Positions 44,392 to 54,921 are shown, numbered from the stretch's first letter. The stretch is 64,000 bases of DNA from Carpediemonas membranifera (GCA_019828565.1 JAHDYR010000005.1:1116001-1180000); one strand, 5' to 3'. Numbers and translations are program-made. The notes: generated by a model not told the origin, from the letters alone.

Positions 44392-45477
44392 CTGAAAGCG
44401 GGCTTCACTGGCATGGCAAGATGGCCATCTGAGAAGGACATCGAGACGGCGATCCTCAAGCCGAAGGAAGATGGGCCCATCGAATGGGATGTAGACAGGG
44501 ACAGCGTCAAGAAGGCCGAAGGATCGTTCATACTGGTATCAGGGGCTCATGGAGACGAGGCCGTAGAAGGCGTGCCTTACGACAAGGTATGGGATCCGGC
44601 AAACCAAGGCCCGGTCACCAGAGTGGCCTACGAGCAAGAGGACGGCAAGTACAGGGTCATCCTAGAGCTAAGCGACACGTCAGCATGGTCCATCAGCCGC
44701 TTCATGGAGGAGGCTAGGGACATCCTCAGGCTTCAGGCACCGGAGGCCCCGGCCATATGGCAGGCAGCATGGAACAAGTCAGGGATCTACCTGAAGGGCA
44801 GAACCAATATCCTGGGCGAAGGGGAGGAGACCCCCCTTAGCAACGAGCCGCCGTTCCGGAAGGTGAGGCTGGAAGTGCTCAAGGCCACCTCGGTCCGCAG
44901 CAATAGGGACGAACATGCCGATCTGGACAGGTCGTCCGCTAGCACGGTCATCGACGGAGACGAGGAGCAACATGTCAAGGACAAGGAGGAACGACGCCAG
45001 CAGGCCACCATGCCCGGCAGAAGAAGCCTCGACGACAGCCTCCTGGAAGTGAACAAGGACATGGTCGGGGCCAACCAAGGCAAGATCGACCAGGACGAGG
45101 AGGTCGACTCAAACAAGGTCAGCAGCCAGCCGCCGAGGATGCCTAGAAAGGACAAGGAGAAACGACTGGTGATCGGAGCCATCGACTTCGAGTGCGCAGA
45201 CCCTGGCGTCAAGAAGGCAGGGATCCCTGCCATCCCGGTTGAGGGCGGGATCGTACTCTTTGACCTCAGCACTGGGGACATTCTTGGACACGGGCATGGC
45301 CTGTATTACCAGGACATACCGGCAGCAAGCATGGACCAAGCGAGGTACACGGCATGGGCAGTGACGGGGCTGCCGCCGGCCACCTTCGTGGAGGTCGGGA
45401 CGGGGCGGCCGCCGATCGAGTATGAGAAGCACATACATACTTTCAGGGACTGGGCCAACCGCCTGGCGGCTCACATA
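44392..45477 (+). pseudogene. LINE2 fragment: ORF with DEDDh exonuclease-like start, cut by an inverted repeat
   Basis: The ORF opens at ATG 44413 and runs to the inverted repeat at 45478. The first 250 residues are charged and unknown. Then IGAIDFECADPG gives a DXE strand. The following region (VEGGIVLFDLSTG, IPAASMDQARYTA, VTGLPPATF, FRDWANRLAAHI) matches the spacing and residues of the LINE1 exonuclease-like domain (VEAGATLL, IPAQLMQTALYQA, VHGCPPMSF, PTDWLHHLTVIV). It is therefore the N-terminal half of a related domain, truncated before the second Asp and the HX4D motif. The stop at 45505-45507 lies inside the repeat. The right side of the large element does not obviously continue the ORF. 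Confidence 0.6.
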
Positions 45478-45548
45478 CTGTCAACATCCCTAGATTATCT
45501 TTGCTAAACCCTAGATTATCTTCGACCTCAAAAAGCTAGATAATCTAC
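45478..45548 (+). repeat. Left terminal inverted repeat, 71 bp
   Basis: Begins CTGTCAACATCCCTAGATTA. It contains two direct copies of CCCTAGATTATCT 8 bp apart and an inverted AGATAATCTA, a pattern expected of transposase binding sites. It matches the reverse complement of 63271-63341 with one mismatch (A against C at the 58th base or so). Confidence 0.9.
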
Positions 45549-45830
45549 GGTTGCAAGAAAAAATGAACTCGACGATGAGCCGGAGCTGGATCTTCAAAGT
45601 GGTATGGTAGTACTTGGCTATACCTAAGCAATACGCATGCGCAGTATCAAACTTTAAATCCTGCTAGAAAAAAGTAACATAGGGACAAATTGGAATTGAG
45701 AGTTGAGACTCAAAAAACGGGCAGGGGGGAGGAAATGGTCCATAAGTACGCCTTATGGGTCGCTTCCTCCCCTCTGCCCCTTTTTTTATCGCAAAATCGA
45801 TTTGCCGGATTTGACACATGTTTGATGTGA
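45549..45830. other. Subterminal non-coding region
   Basis: About 280 bp with no gene. GGGAGGAAATGGTCCATAAG and, further on, CTTATGGGTCGCTTCCTCCC (about 45727-45773) form an imperfect hairpin. A T-run follows at 45780. Confidence 0.5.
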
Positions 45831-46319
45831 TCAAAATGGATTTGATAGACATGAGTCCAGATCATGCAGTTGGCCATCCTGAAGCGCTAGGGCGGTCTGC
45901 AGACCGCAGCAATGCCTCTGCTGAATGCCCTTCGCCTGACGGACAGGACGCGCGTTCGCCTCGTTGTGCAGAGCCTCCATGAAGGCATTGAAGCCGTCAT
46001 CACGGCCCACCTTCTGCGTCACAAACGACATGACGCATGTGACCGACATCTCAAAGGATGCAAAATCGGCAGCACTGGAAACATCGCGATTGTGGCAGAT
46101 TGAGTTTCGAGCTGCCAACAGCTCGCGTATATGTCTCTTATCAGCGTGGTGAAGATCAGGAACACGATGTAGGATCGCTTGCAAAAGCATAGCCGGATCC
46201 ATCTCGCCACCGTCACCACGGTACCTCGCGATGTACTCCTGCAGCTTCGGAATCATCCTCAGTAGCGCTTCAAACATCATGCTGGCGTATCCTGCTGAAT
46301 CCTTCACCCCAGAGCTCAT
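45831..46319 (-). pseudogene. HEPN-like protein, copy 1 (chimeric C-terminus)
   Basis: The first 122 residues equal copies 2 and 3, including the ARNSICHN motif. At 45953 the tandem repeat ends and the reading frame continues into unrelated sequence for about 40 residues, so the C-terminal Cys-containing half is lost. It may be an inactive fragment or a domain-only protein. Confidence 0.6.
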
Positions 46320-46620
46320 ATCGGTTTCTTCAGAACGAAATTCTAAAGAAATGTTCGGTGGTAAGTGAGATCACTGCGCATCTAGAGACAGCAGAAACGT
46401 AACCTACAGCCCATATTGATGTGGGCTGGTCTTATCCGGATGTCCAAGGACCTTGATTCGCTCTGGGGTAGTCCCCCATGACCGTCAGGCACGCGAACCG
46501 CATCCTGCACGAAGCGGGGATGCAGAGTCTGAAAAGACCCATCTCTCTGTCCGATCTGGATACCCCTGACGATAGATGGAATGAATGAAGCTGTAAACAT
46601 ATCCATTGACTCTGAATCTT

Positions 46621-47550
46621 TTATTTCTCCATCTGCGAGTTAAGCCAGGCCACTGCCTTTCCCGTCAGATATACCTTACGTGTGTCGTGCACCTTCTTTG
46701 TTGCTCTTGCGGCTGAAGCATCAACAGTGGCCTGCTTCAACAAATCTCGGCAGCTAGACTTCGGCGTCTTGGTGCCACGCCGCGTGCAGGCCCACTCTCT
46801 ATCGTCCACGGACTCACCACACACAACGGATGACCCTGCGAATACGGTCGGTGGCTTCTCCTTCAGCTTCTGTCGAAGCAGATCGCACATCGCGGTCTTG
46901 ACGACGCGTCGAGACAATTCATGCGTGCGCAGGGTACTAACAGGCTCAACCAACAGCTCTGTCTGAGTAGACGCCTCCTCTAGGTCTCGCACAGTCTGAG
47001 TCTCTGCATGCTCACCCTGTGGCGAAAACTGCTGGCATTTTCCCACCATCCTCGGCTTATCAGGATCAGGACCCAGCGCAGTCATGTAAACAGGTACCTC
47101 AACCCGCTTCTCGACTATCCTGACAGGCTGGGAGTCCCTGCGGGAAGGGGCTTGCGGGTGAACTCGCGTCCTGGTCGGCCCCCCGTTCGCCTCGTTGTGC
47201 AGAGCCTCCATGAAGGCATTGAAGCCGTCATCACGGCCCACCTTCTGCGTCACAAACGACATGACGCATGTGACCGACATCTCAAAGGATGCAAAATCGG
47301 CAGCACTGGAAACATCGCGATTGTGGCAGATTGAGTTTCGAGCTGCCAACAGCTCGCGTATATGTCTCTTATCAGCGTGGTGAAGATCAGGAACACGATG
47401 TAGGATCGCTTGCAAAAGCATAGCCGGATCCATCTCGCCACCGTCACCACGGTACCTCGCGATGTACTCCTGCAGCTTCGGAATCATCCTCAGTAGCGCT
47501 TCAAACATCATGCTGGCGTATCCTGCTGAATCCTTCACCCCAGAGCTCAT
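46621..47550 (-). CDS. HEPN-like protein, copy 2
   Basis: 309 residues. The N-terminal 115 are helical, with RELLAARNSICHN giving the RNX3H motif of HEPN domains, followed by a predicted helix (FASFEMSVTCVMSFV), the layout seen in Swt1-type HEPN domains. HEPN proteins are often metal-independent RNases in which that Arg and His are catalytic. The middle is a linker rich in charged and polar residues. The C-terminal part has spaced cysteines (VVCGES, WACTRRG, PKSSC), perhaps a zinc site. In this copy the first Cys is Ser (codon at 46828-46830), unlike copy 3. The stop overlaps an AAATAAAA. The domain call rests on one motif and helix pattern. Confidence 0.55.
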   Translation of the reverse strand: MSSGVKDSAGYASMMFEALLRMIPKLQEYIARYRGDGGEMDPAMLLQAILHRVPDLHHADKRHIRELLAARNSICHNRDVSSAADFASFEMSVTCVMSFVTQKVGRDDGFNAFMEALHNEANGGPTRTRVHPQAPSRRDSQPVRIVEKRVEVPVYMTALGPDPDKPRMVGKCQQFSPQGEHAETQTVRDLEEASTQTELLVEPVSTLRTHELSRRVVKTAMCDLLRQKLKEKPPTVFAGSSVVCGESVDDREWACTRRGTKTPKSSCRDLLKQATVDASAARATKKVHDTRKVYLTGKAVAWLNSQMEK

Positions 47551-47851
47551 ATCGGTTTCTTCAGAACGAAATTCTAAAGAAATGTTCGGTGGTAAGTGAG
47601 ATCACTGCGCATCTAGAGACAGCAGAAACGTAACCTACAGCCCATATTGATGTGGGCTGGTCTTATCCGGATGTCCAAGGACCTTGATTCGCTCTGGGGT
47701 AGTCCCCCATGACCGTCAGGCACGCGAACCGCATCCTGCACGAAGCGGGGATGCAGAGTCTGAAAAGACCCATCTCTCTGTCCGATCTGGATACCCCTGA
47801 CGATAGATGGAATGAATGAAGCTGTAAACATATCCATTGACTCTGAATCTT

Positions 47852-48781
47852 TTATTTCTCCATCTGCGAGTTAAGCCAGGCCACTGCCTTTCCCGTCAGA
47901 TATACCTTACGTGTGTCGTGCACCTTCTTTGTTGCTCTTGCGGCTGAAGCATCAACAGTGGCCTGCTTCAACAAATCTCGGCAGCTAGACTTCGGCGTCT
48001 TGGTGCCACGCCGCGTGCAGGCCCACTCTCTATCGTCCACGGACTCACCACACACAACGCATGACCCTGCGAATACGGTCGGTGGCTTCTCCTTCAGCTT
48101 CTGTCGAAGCAGATCGCACATCGCGGTCTTGACGACGCGTCGAGACAATTCATGCGTGCGCAGGGTACTAACAGGCTCAACCAACAGCTCTGTCTGAGTA
48201 GACGCCTCCTCTAGGTCTCGCACAGTCTGAGTCTCTGCATGCTCACCCTGTGGCGAAAACTGCTGGCATTTTCCCACCATCCTCGGCTTATCAGGATCAG
48301 GACCCAGCGCAGTCATGTAAACAGGTACCTCAACCCGCTTCTCGACTATCCTGACAGGCTGGGAGTCCCTGCGGGAAGGGGCTTGCGGGTGAACTCGCGT
48401 CCTGGTCGGCCCCCCGTTCGCCTCGTTGTGCAGAGCCTCCATGAAGGCATTGAAGCCGTCATCACGGCCCACCTTCTGCGTCACAAACGACATGACGCAT
48501 GTGACCGACATCTCAAAGGATGCAAAATCGGCAGCACTGGAAACATCGCGATTGTGGCAGATTGAGTTTCGAGCTGCCAACAGCTCGCGTATATGTCTCT
48601 TATCAGCGTGGTGAAGATCAGGAACACGATGTAGGATCGCTTGCAAAAGCATAGCCGGATCCATCTCGCCACCGTCACCACGGTACCTCGCGATGTACTC
48701 CTGCAGCTTCGGAATCATCCTCAGTAGCGCTTCAAACATCATGCTGGCGTATCCTGCTGAATCCTTCACCCCAGAGCTCAT
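47852..48781 (-). CDS. HEPN-like protein, copy 3
   Basis: Nearly identical to copy 2 over all 309 residues. It keeps the Cys in SCVVCGES, giving a C-X2-C, C, C pattern in the C-terminal part, so it is the likeliest functional copy. The RNX3H motif is intact. The shared 300-bp region upstream of each start holds no convincing ORF and presumably the promoter. Confidence 0.58.
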   Translation of the reverse strand: MSSGVKDSAGYASMMFEALLRMIPKLQEYIARYRGDGGEMDPAMLLQAILHRVPDLHHADKRHIRELLAARNSICHNRDVSSAADFASFEMSVTCVMSFVTQKVGRDDGFNAFMEALHNEANGGPTRTRVHPQAPSRRDSQPVRIVEKRVEVPVYMTALGPDPDKPRMVGKCQQFSPQGEHAETQTVRDLEEASTQTELLVEPVSTLRTHELSRRVVKTAMCDLLRQKLKEKPPTVFAGSCVVCGESVDDREWACTRRGTKTPKSSCRDLLKQATVDASAARATKKVHDTRKVYLTGKAVAWLNSQMEK

Positions 48782-49082
48782 ATCGGTTTCTTCAGAACGA
48801 AATTCTAAAGAAATGTTCGGTGGTAAGTGAGATCACTGCGCATCTAGAGACAGCAGAAACGTAACCTACAGCCCATATTGATGTGGGCTGGTCTTATCCG
48901 GATGTCCAAGGACCTTGATTCGCTCTGGGGTAGTCCCCCATGACCGTCAGGCACGCGAACCGCATCCTGCACGAAGCGGGGATGCAGAGTCTGAAAAGAC
49001 CCATCTCTCTGTCCGATCTGGATACCCCTGACGATAGATGGAATGAATGAAGCTGTAAACATATCCATTGACTCTGAATCTT

Positions 49083-49275
49083 TTATTTCTCCATCTGCGA
49101 GTTAAGCCAGGCCACTGCCTTTCCCGTCAGATATACCTTACGTGTGTCGTGCACCTTCTTTGTTGCTCTTGCGGCTGAAGCATCAACAGTGGCCTGCTTC
49201 AACAAATCTCGGCAGCTAGACTTCGGCGTCTTGGTGCCACGCCGCGTGCAGGCCCACTCTCTATCGTCCACGGAC
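49083..49275 (-). pseudogene. HEPN-like protein, copy 4 (C-terminal fragment)
   Basis: Only the last 63 or so codons remain, from DREWACTRRG to the stop. The HEPN domain is absent, so it is a relic at the edge of the tandem repeat. Confidence 0.75.
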
Positions 49276-49323
49276 CCACCGCACACGGCATTCATGATTC
49301 CAAGGTCTAATTATTTACTCGAT

Positions 49324-50853
49324 TTATTCCGGCACCTCGTTGAGCAGGAAATAGTGCACTTTCAGGCGAGCATATCTCACTCTAGACACGCTGCACTTGA
49401 CCACCTTAGCCACGCCATCGCAGTCACCCACAACATCATACCACTGCCCTTCTGTGTCGCATAATGCGTACACACGCTCATATGTCTGATAGACAGCTGT
49501 TGCCTCAAAGGGCATATCTAGCGTACAATCGTCCTCGCAAATATGGGTGCAACCAGGAGACACCCAAATCAGCCGCCAGGGGGAAAAACAACACCGCCTT
49601 TACATTCAAAGGGAATGCAATCGGCGTTGCTGTGAGGCATTTCTCGCGCTGCTGGTATTCAGGCAGTAGGCCAGACTGGGCGATATGTTGGGGAACCACA
49701 CCGGCGAACAGGAGTTGACTGCCGCTGAGGAAGACGTTGCAGCGACAGTCTGCCATGAGCTGGTCGACCCTGAACGGCAGCTTTTCGAAGCCCCGTATAC
49801 ATCTATCGCGTCCAAGTCCCAGCTTATAGTGGCGGTTGAAATCGCTGATTACCTGCTGATCGCCCGCGGAGAGGATAACTGTCCCCCTCCATACATGATC
49901 CGATCAGGGATGAAGCCAGTGGGCACAGCGACTGGGTGGAAGACGTATCTTCTCAGATCGTCATGAACTGTGAAGCATGCACCGTTTCCAGCCATGAAAG
50001 TACCGACTGGGGTGAGGATGAACCTGCGACAAGCCTGCTCCGACACATCGATCACCATCCTGTTCTTCTCCCAGGGGGCAGACTGGCCTCGAGCTCGGCG
50101 ATATTAGGGCAGCTGGTGAAGGTGAGGCGGGTCGCATTCCAGTGCCAGTCCAAGCTCCATGCCCACAGACCCTTAGGTGTCCTGGTCAGATGGCTGAAAT
50201 TGCAACTGTAGACCTCGAGGGCCCTGGGCATCCTGGCTCTAATGAAGATGGCGAGGTTGTCTGGACGAAGCATGAATAGACGGCCCATGTACATGCGGTG
50301 ATGGTAGTGTGTGTTGCCATTTGAGAATTGGTAGTACTCGCCGTCCTTCTCGGCGACGTTCAGTGTGAAGAAGAACTTGCGGCAGAGGAACCAGAGACAC
50401 TTGCCCTCGGGGGGCGAGAGCATTTCGGATGAGGTCCTGGAGGTCTGGGTTGGCCCCTCCACCCATAAGACACGCCCACACCGCGCCCTGGTTCAGTGTG
50501 TGCATGGCTGCCGGGAGCTCATCGCCAGGCGAGAGCTCGACGTTCATGGACAGCGGGGGTCCGTCTGCGAGGATCGAGCGGGCGTGATCTAGGAGGACTT
50601 GTGCGGTTGGTTCAAGCGGGGGATCTTGGAGAGCGTGGCGAGGAGGGATTCGAGAGAAGGGGCGCTCGCTGGTGCAGTAGTGCTCTCTGCGTTGTGGAAC
50701 GAGGGCATCTCCTCGCCAAAAATGCCTGGTGTAGGCGCATTGGAGCAAGGATGGTACGTCCCCGGAGATACGGGCTGCTACAACTAGCGAGGCGCGGAAT
50801 ACGGAGATAAGGGCTTCTTTGATGGCTGATGGGGAGGAACTAGCACTGCTCAT
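49324..50853 (-). pseudogene. Unknown gene X, about 500 codons, frame-broken
   Basis: Five minus-strand frames follow each other with little overlap and similar codon bias, so this is probably one gene. Starts: ATG at 50851-50853; breaks near 50425 (G-run), 50075 (G-run), 49835 and 49560. Strand-rich segments such as EYYQFSNGNTHYHHRMYMG, SLDWHWNATRLTFTSC and FLSGSQLLFAGVVPQHI suggest a beta-rich protein. I recognise no family; a structural or binding protein is possible but not shown. The C-terminal 79 codons (MSPGCTHICEDDC...) could be a separate small gene. The stop overlaps AATAAA. Confidence 0.4.
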
Positions 50854-51233
50854 CGATTCCAGCGCTCAGTTCGGTGGCGACTTGTTCTCGTTCTTAAACT
50901 GCTCAATGAGAAAGGATGACAGCAGAAACGACGTCCTGGAGGACGTCCTGGTGTTGGGAGGGGTGTTCTTGAGCACGTGATAGTGGACGGCCTTGTTGGT
51001 GGGCGCGGCCCATGAGAAGCACCAGCGCAAGTAAAGCATTTTGCAATATATTACTTGCGTTTGCGCTGTCGTTCTCCGGGCGCACTTCCCCGGCCGCTCT
51101 TTGACACGGACATTGCCGTGGGGCCTCCTCCTCGTAGCTGTTTCCTCCCCGGGTTCTGTAAATGGTGTGTTTTTGATTCATCTGTCCCTTTGTTTGTCTC
51201 GGCGTTGAACTTTGAAAGCAATAAATGGCTACG
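50854..51233. other. Region without a supported gene
   Basis: 380 bp upstream of gene X. A minus-strand open frame spans it, but without recognisable domains and with a low-complexity end. It contains a short inverted repeat, TTTTGCAATATATTACTTGCG, cut short at 51039-51058. Probably promoter and spacer. Confidence 0.35.
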
Positions 51234-51473
51234 ATCAAGATATTATTGTCCAATGAGGCTCTTTACATCGCCTTCTAGCTCGATATTGATGTTGTTAGTG
51301 ATTTTCTAGAGTACAGCACCAGTTTCGGTAATAGGGGGACAGACGAGCGCAAACAACTACATGGCTCCGAACTACACGCGTCTTGGCGTTGATATTGGTT
51401 ATTAAATGCACTGCTGGTAGCATATTGAGGGATTTCGTCACTGTACTCGAATGCACAAGTGTGCAGTTTATGC
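51234..51473 (+). repeat. Interspersed repeat R, copy R1
   Basis: 240 bp, starting ATCAAGATATTATTGTCC and ending GTGCAGTTTATGC. It matches R2 (54511-54750) at almost every position and R3 (57974-58163) in inverse orientation. It codes for nothing recognisable. Confidence 0.93.
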
Positions 51474-51555
51474 ATCTGCCGGAATCTCATTTTAAGGGAG
51501 ATAACAGCGTCCTAAACAACAGGGATCTGTCAGTCATTATCAAACTTTACTTCTC

Positions 51556-52640
51556 TCACTCAGCCTCGTTGTCCCGCTTCTCCGGAGTAACCAATTGAGC
51601 CTTCCTTGTGCCGGGACGGGTGACACCAAAGACTCGGAAGAGTAAGTCGCTCGTCTGCTCCAAACCCTGGCTTTCCTCAAGCCTCAGAATGTTGTGCCGG
51701 ATCTTATCTCGGTCCTGGTCTTGAAGATGCCCGAGCTCAGCGTTCAGCCTGTTATCAAAGGCTTGGCTGAAGATGAGCACGGAATGGGCCAGGGTTAGGG
51801 GCACAGCTTGGTGACTGGCGAGCTCGCGGAACTCCTTTGGCCAGAGAATGGCGTACTTGATCATTTTTGGCGTACTTACGCCGCACATTGTGGGTCTTGA
51901 TGGAACTCATCTCGTGGATGCGCTTGTAGATGCCATCACAGTAGGTGTTCTTGCCAACGCGCCCAGCCAGTACATCGGCACGTAAACGTTCGGCTGCGGC
52001 GTCAAGACGGGCGACCCTACCCTCATCGTCGACGGGCATCGCTCCACGCTTCCCTGCGATCGTGTACAGCTCCAGCTGCCAAGCAATCATGATCCGCAGC
52101 ATCATCTCGCGTGTTGCACCAGACGTCATTGTCTCTAGCATGAGTTCCAGGCGGTGTTCATCCATGTAGCCAGACTGAATGACAGTAAGCGTCGTCATAG
52201 CACTGGATACTGGCGCGATAATGCCGCCATACCAAGGCTCCTCCTTGAGCACCGCGGTAACATCGAATGTCTCAAGGGTGAGATCAATCTTGGGCTTCTT
52301 CTTCTTGTCCTTCTTGCTCGCCGAAGGCTGCCCTCACCCTCACCTGATGCTTCTTCGCCAGCCTTGCCCACACCCTCGGCCGATGCCTGTCCCTCCCTGG
52401 TGATAGAACCATCTACTTGGCAGCTCCGACGTGCGAAGCGCCTCGTAGACGGGATTGCTGCTTCTTGTACGTTCTCTGCAGCCACCACAACATCGCTTGT
52501 GCTCTCAAGAGGCTTTTTGCTTGCGCTCTGTCAGCATCTCGACGACGTTCTCGTGAACACGGTGCTTCAGAACATCAACAACGCCTTCAGTGCGATACTT
52601 AGGCTCAATGCTGAAGTAACAAAATCAATGCATGCACGAT
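51556..52640 (-). pseudogene. Unknown gene Y, frame-broken, possible intron
   Basis: Minus-strand frames with consistent codon use cover this stretch. The N-terminal part is charged (EPKYRTEGVVDVLKHRVHEN), then a linker rich in Gly, Glu and Ala, then KKDKKKKPKIDLTLETFDV, then a helical region (LKEEPWYGGIIAP to about 51900). The last part (WPKEFRELASHQ...) is in another frame. The shift lies next to a possible donor, CGGC followed by GTAAGTACG, near 51880. That position and phase resemble the second intron boundary region of the OTU gene (29946), and WPKEFREL loosely resembles GWKTLRKLF there. No function is assigned. Confidence 0.4.
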
Positions 52641-52828
52641 CTGGCGCTTTGATCCTTCCATCTCTTCGTCTCTTTCGTTCATTCGGAAACCGTTAAATAA
52701 ACCATGGAATGGGTGGAACATGCGAGTGATCCAGACCTCAAGCGTGTCTACACACGGCATCTTGCTTCATAAATGACTGTTTATTGCCCAAATTTTTGTG
52801 TTGCGGCGTGACCGAATCGAACGAGAAC

Positions 52829-53489
52829 ATGAAGCTCACCAACAAGGCAGATACTGTGATTACGGCGGAGGAATACCAGCAATACTACTCCTCTGATGAC
52901 TTTTGAGTCATTTGTTGCGGCCTGTGATGAAGCAGGCATTCGTTCTGCCCACAGCACCACGTTCTCCGTCACAGTGGACAAGAATGGCTTCAACAGCGAG
53001 CTAGATCTGGCCATGGTGCCTCAGCATGCGCTTATGGGTCCGACAGTGGGCGATGGTATCCTTACCAACAAGAGCATCCCCAACGACGCAGTCATTGGCA
53101 TATACTGCGGCAAGATCATCCCCGAGCCCGAACCTGGTGCAGTCACGACCTACGTGACGAGGCTCAAGAAGCCTAACAACTTTGCTGTTGACTCGGCCGG
53201 CCTCACGTTCGGCTGTCACAAGATCAACGATGGTGCCGCTTTCTACAACGTCGTACCGGGGACGGCCTACGTTAATGTGCAGGTGGGGGACCAGAAGAAG
53301 CGTCTTCCCGTCATTCTTTACTTGGCGGATCGCGCTATTGCCAAGTTCGAGTACCTCTCGATCGAGTATGGCGAGCAGTACTGGCGTGGACGCAAGCCCA
53401 TGGCCCTCTACCCCTTCTGTCTGGAGAAGATGCTTGCTGAGGCTGAGTATGAGGAGATCAACGATGTCTTAGACGCCGTTCTCTCCTAA
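52829..53489 (+). CDS. SET-domain protein 2
   Basis: A paralogue of the SET gene at 28109. Motifs: GDGILTNKSIPND and GIYCGKIIPEPE (SET-N), HKINDGAAFYN in place of the usual NHS loop, and KFEYLSIEYGEQYW with the catalytic-type Tyr. The expected product is a lysine methyltransferase-like protein; the altered cofactor loop makes activity uncertain. The likely start is ATG 52829 (MKLTNKADTVITAEEYQ). That frame leads into the SET frame if one T of the T4 run near 52904 is an extra base; otherwise the start is 52896. No post-SET cysteines. Confidence 0.75.
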
Positions 53490-53662
53490 CCTAAATTGAG
53501 ATCCCAACAATTCATTGCTTTCAAAAGTTCAAGGGTCCTTCTACCTGGCCCATCATCACTGGGATCCTCGTGCTTGGCGCCCACATCCCCGATGTCACCC
53601 AAAAAGATCTAGAATTTTCCGAAAATCGGCTTCCGACAATTTTAATTGATCCCTGACGCTCG

Positions 53663-54510
53663 ATGGAACTGGATATTGCGTATCAACTGGTTGCTCTGAA
53701 GGAGATGAAGTCTATTGAGTCTCTTAAGATCAATTCCATCACGATTCAGAAGGAAAAAGGTCCGGAAAGCTGTCATTCTTGCTTTCGCGCAGTCTCCCGC
53801 GGGTAAGAAGTGGGTAACGAGCACACTGAGGCTCTGTGCTGACCGCTACAGCGCTTCGATCCAGTACAACGTGCAGAGCATGTTGTTTGGCATGAACTCC
53901 AACGCCACATTCAACGAGGAGGCAGCAATAGCGACTCTGCGCGTTCATGAGAGGCTCGTGACCCCGCTACACCAGTCAGTCTTCGCTAACATGGTCAGGG
54001 CCAAGCACAAGACACCGACTCTAGACGATTTCCTCGATACCGCGTGTGTCTTCCCGACTTTTACTGAGTTGGATCGCCTTGCCGCATGGGTGGGTGAGCG
54101 CAACCCCAGTGTCTGGGTCATCATGACGGAGGCTCGTATTACTGGCGTTTTTAGATGGTGAGATCTATGAGCCGCTGCTTCGGGCCGTTGCTGACGACGT
54201 TGATAGATTCACGTTCGGCAGCCCTGAAAAGTTCCTCCAGTTAACCGACACGAGCCTTGACTATGCCGTCGAGAGTGTCCAGATCAAGGACTATGCCAAT
54301 CGTCGCTGCCTTGTCAAGTGGATCGGGTATCCTGTGCCTGTCACCGTTCCGCTGACCGATACGTTGCGTGAGCTGGAGGCTGGGGAAACCTCGGGGTTTG
54401 TGGGCGTGCGACGGGAGATAACCTTCTCTGGGCGGGGTCGTACAACCGGGGAAATTCAGAACAATCTTTTCAGGCGTCGGGAACCCGAGCCTGACGTTTC
54501 TGAGGAGTAA
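53663..54510 (+). pseudogene. Chromodomain-like protein, frame-broken
   Basis: Three frames joined at an A5 run (about 53756) and a T5 run (about 54148). The N-terminal 170 residues are helical and unknown. Near the C-terminus, YAVESVQIKDY and RRCLVKWIGYP (about 54260-54345) fit the first strands and the LVKW-GYP core of a chromodomain, which binds methylated histone tails. Retrotransposon and Polinton integrases often end in a chromodomain, but no integrase DDE core is visible upstream. If the breaks are indel errors the protein has about 280 residues. Repeat R2 begins immediately at the stop codon. Confidence 0.5.
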
Positions 54511-54750
54511 ATCAAGATAATATTGTCCAATGAGGCTCTTTACATCGCCTTCTAGCTCGATATTGATGTTGTTAGTGATTTTTCTAGAGTACAGCACCAG
54601 TTTCGGTAATAGGGGACAGACGAGCGCAAACAACTACATGGCTCCGAACTACACGCGTCTTGGCGTTGATATTGGTTATTAAATGCACTGCTGGTAGCAT
54701 ATTGAGGGATTTCGTCATTGTACTCGAATGCACAAGTGTGCAGTTTATGC
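54511..54750 (+). repeat. Interspersed repeat R, copy R2
   Basis: 240 bp, same orientation as R1, beginning right after the TAA at 54508-54510 of the chromodomain gene. It may supply that gene's 3' end. Confidence 0.93.
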
Positions 54751-54921
54751 TTTCTCGGCCAGCCGACGATATTTACCACCACGAGACAGCTGCATACAGG
54801 CTGTAGACTGAGACATATACAGCAGGCTGAGTAATATAGCACCATACCCCCTACAAACCGCGAATCAACCTCAAAGTCACATAAACATAAGCGATACGGT
54901 CGGTATATCAATCCTTTACTC

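Larger units (their letters stand above)
45953..49275. repeat. Tandem repeat of 1231 bp, 2.7 copies
   Basis: The gene starts at 46319, 47550 and 48781 are exactly 1231 bp apart and the sequences are nearly identical. The repeat edges fall in CGTTCGCC on the left (45953) and in CCACGGAC on the right (49275), each inside a gene copy. This shows recent tandem amplification, or assembly duplication. Confidence 0.95.

Noticed and set aside
46382-46606. 74-codon ORF and its repeats upstream of each HEPN-like gene
   Set aside because: It recurs only because the 1231-bp repeat does; composition and lack of domains do not support a gene.
45953-49275. CRISPR-like or satellite array
   Set aside because: The repeated unit is a 1.2 kb gene-bearing segment, not short repeats with spacers.
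53715-54161. Retroviral-type integrase upstream of the chromodomain
   Set aside because: No DDE core or HHCC finger is visible in the helical N-terminal part.
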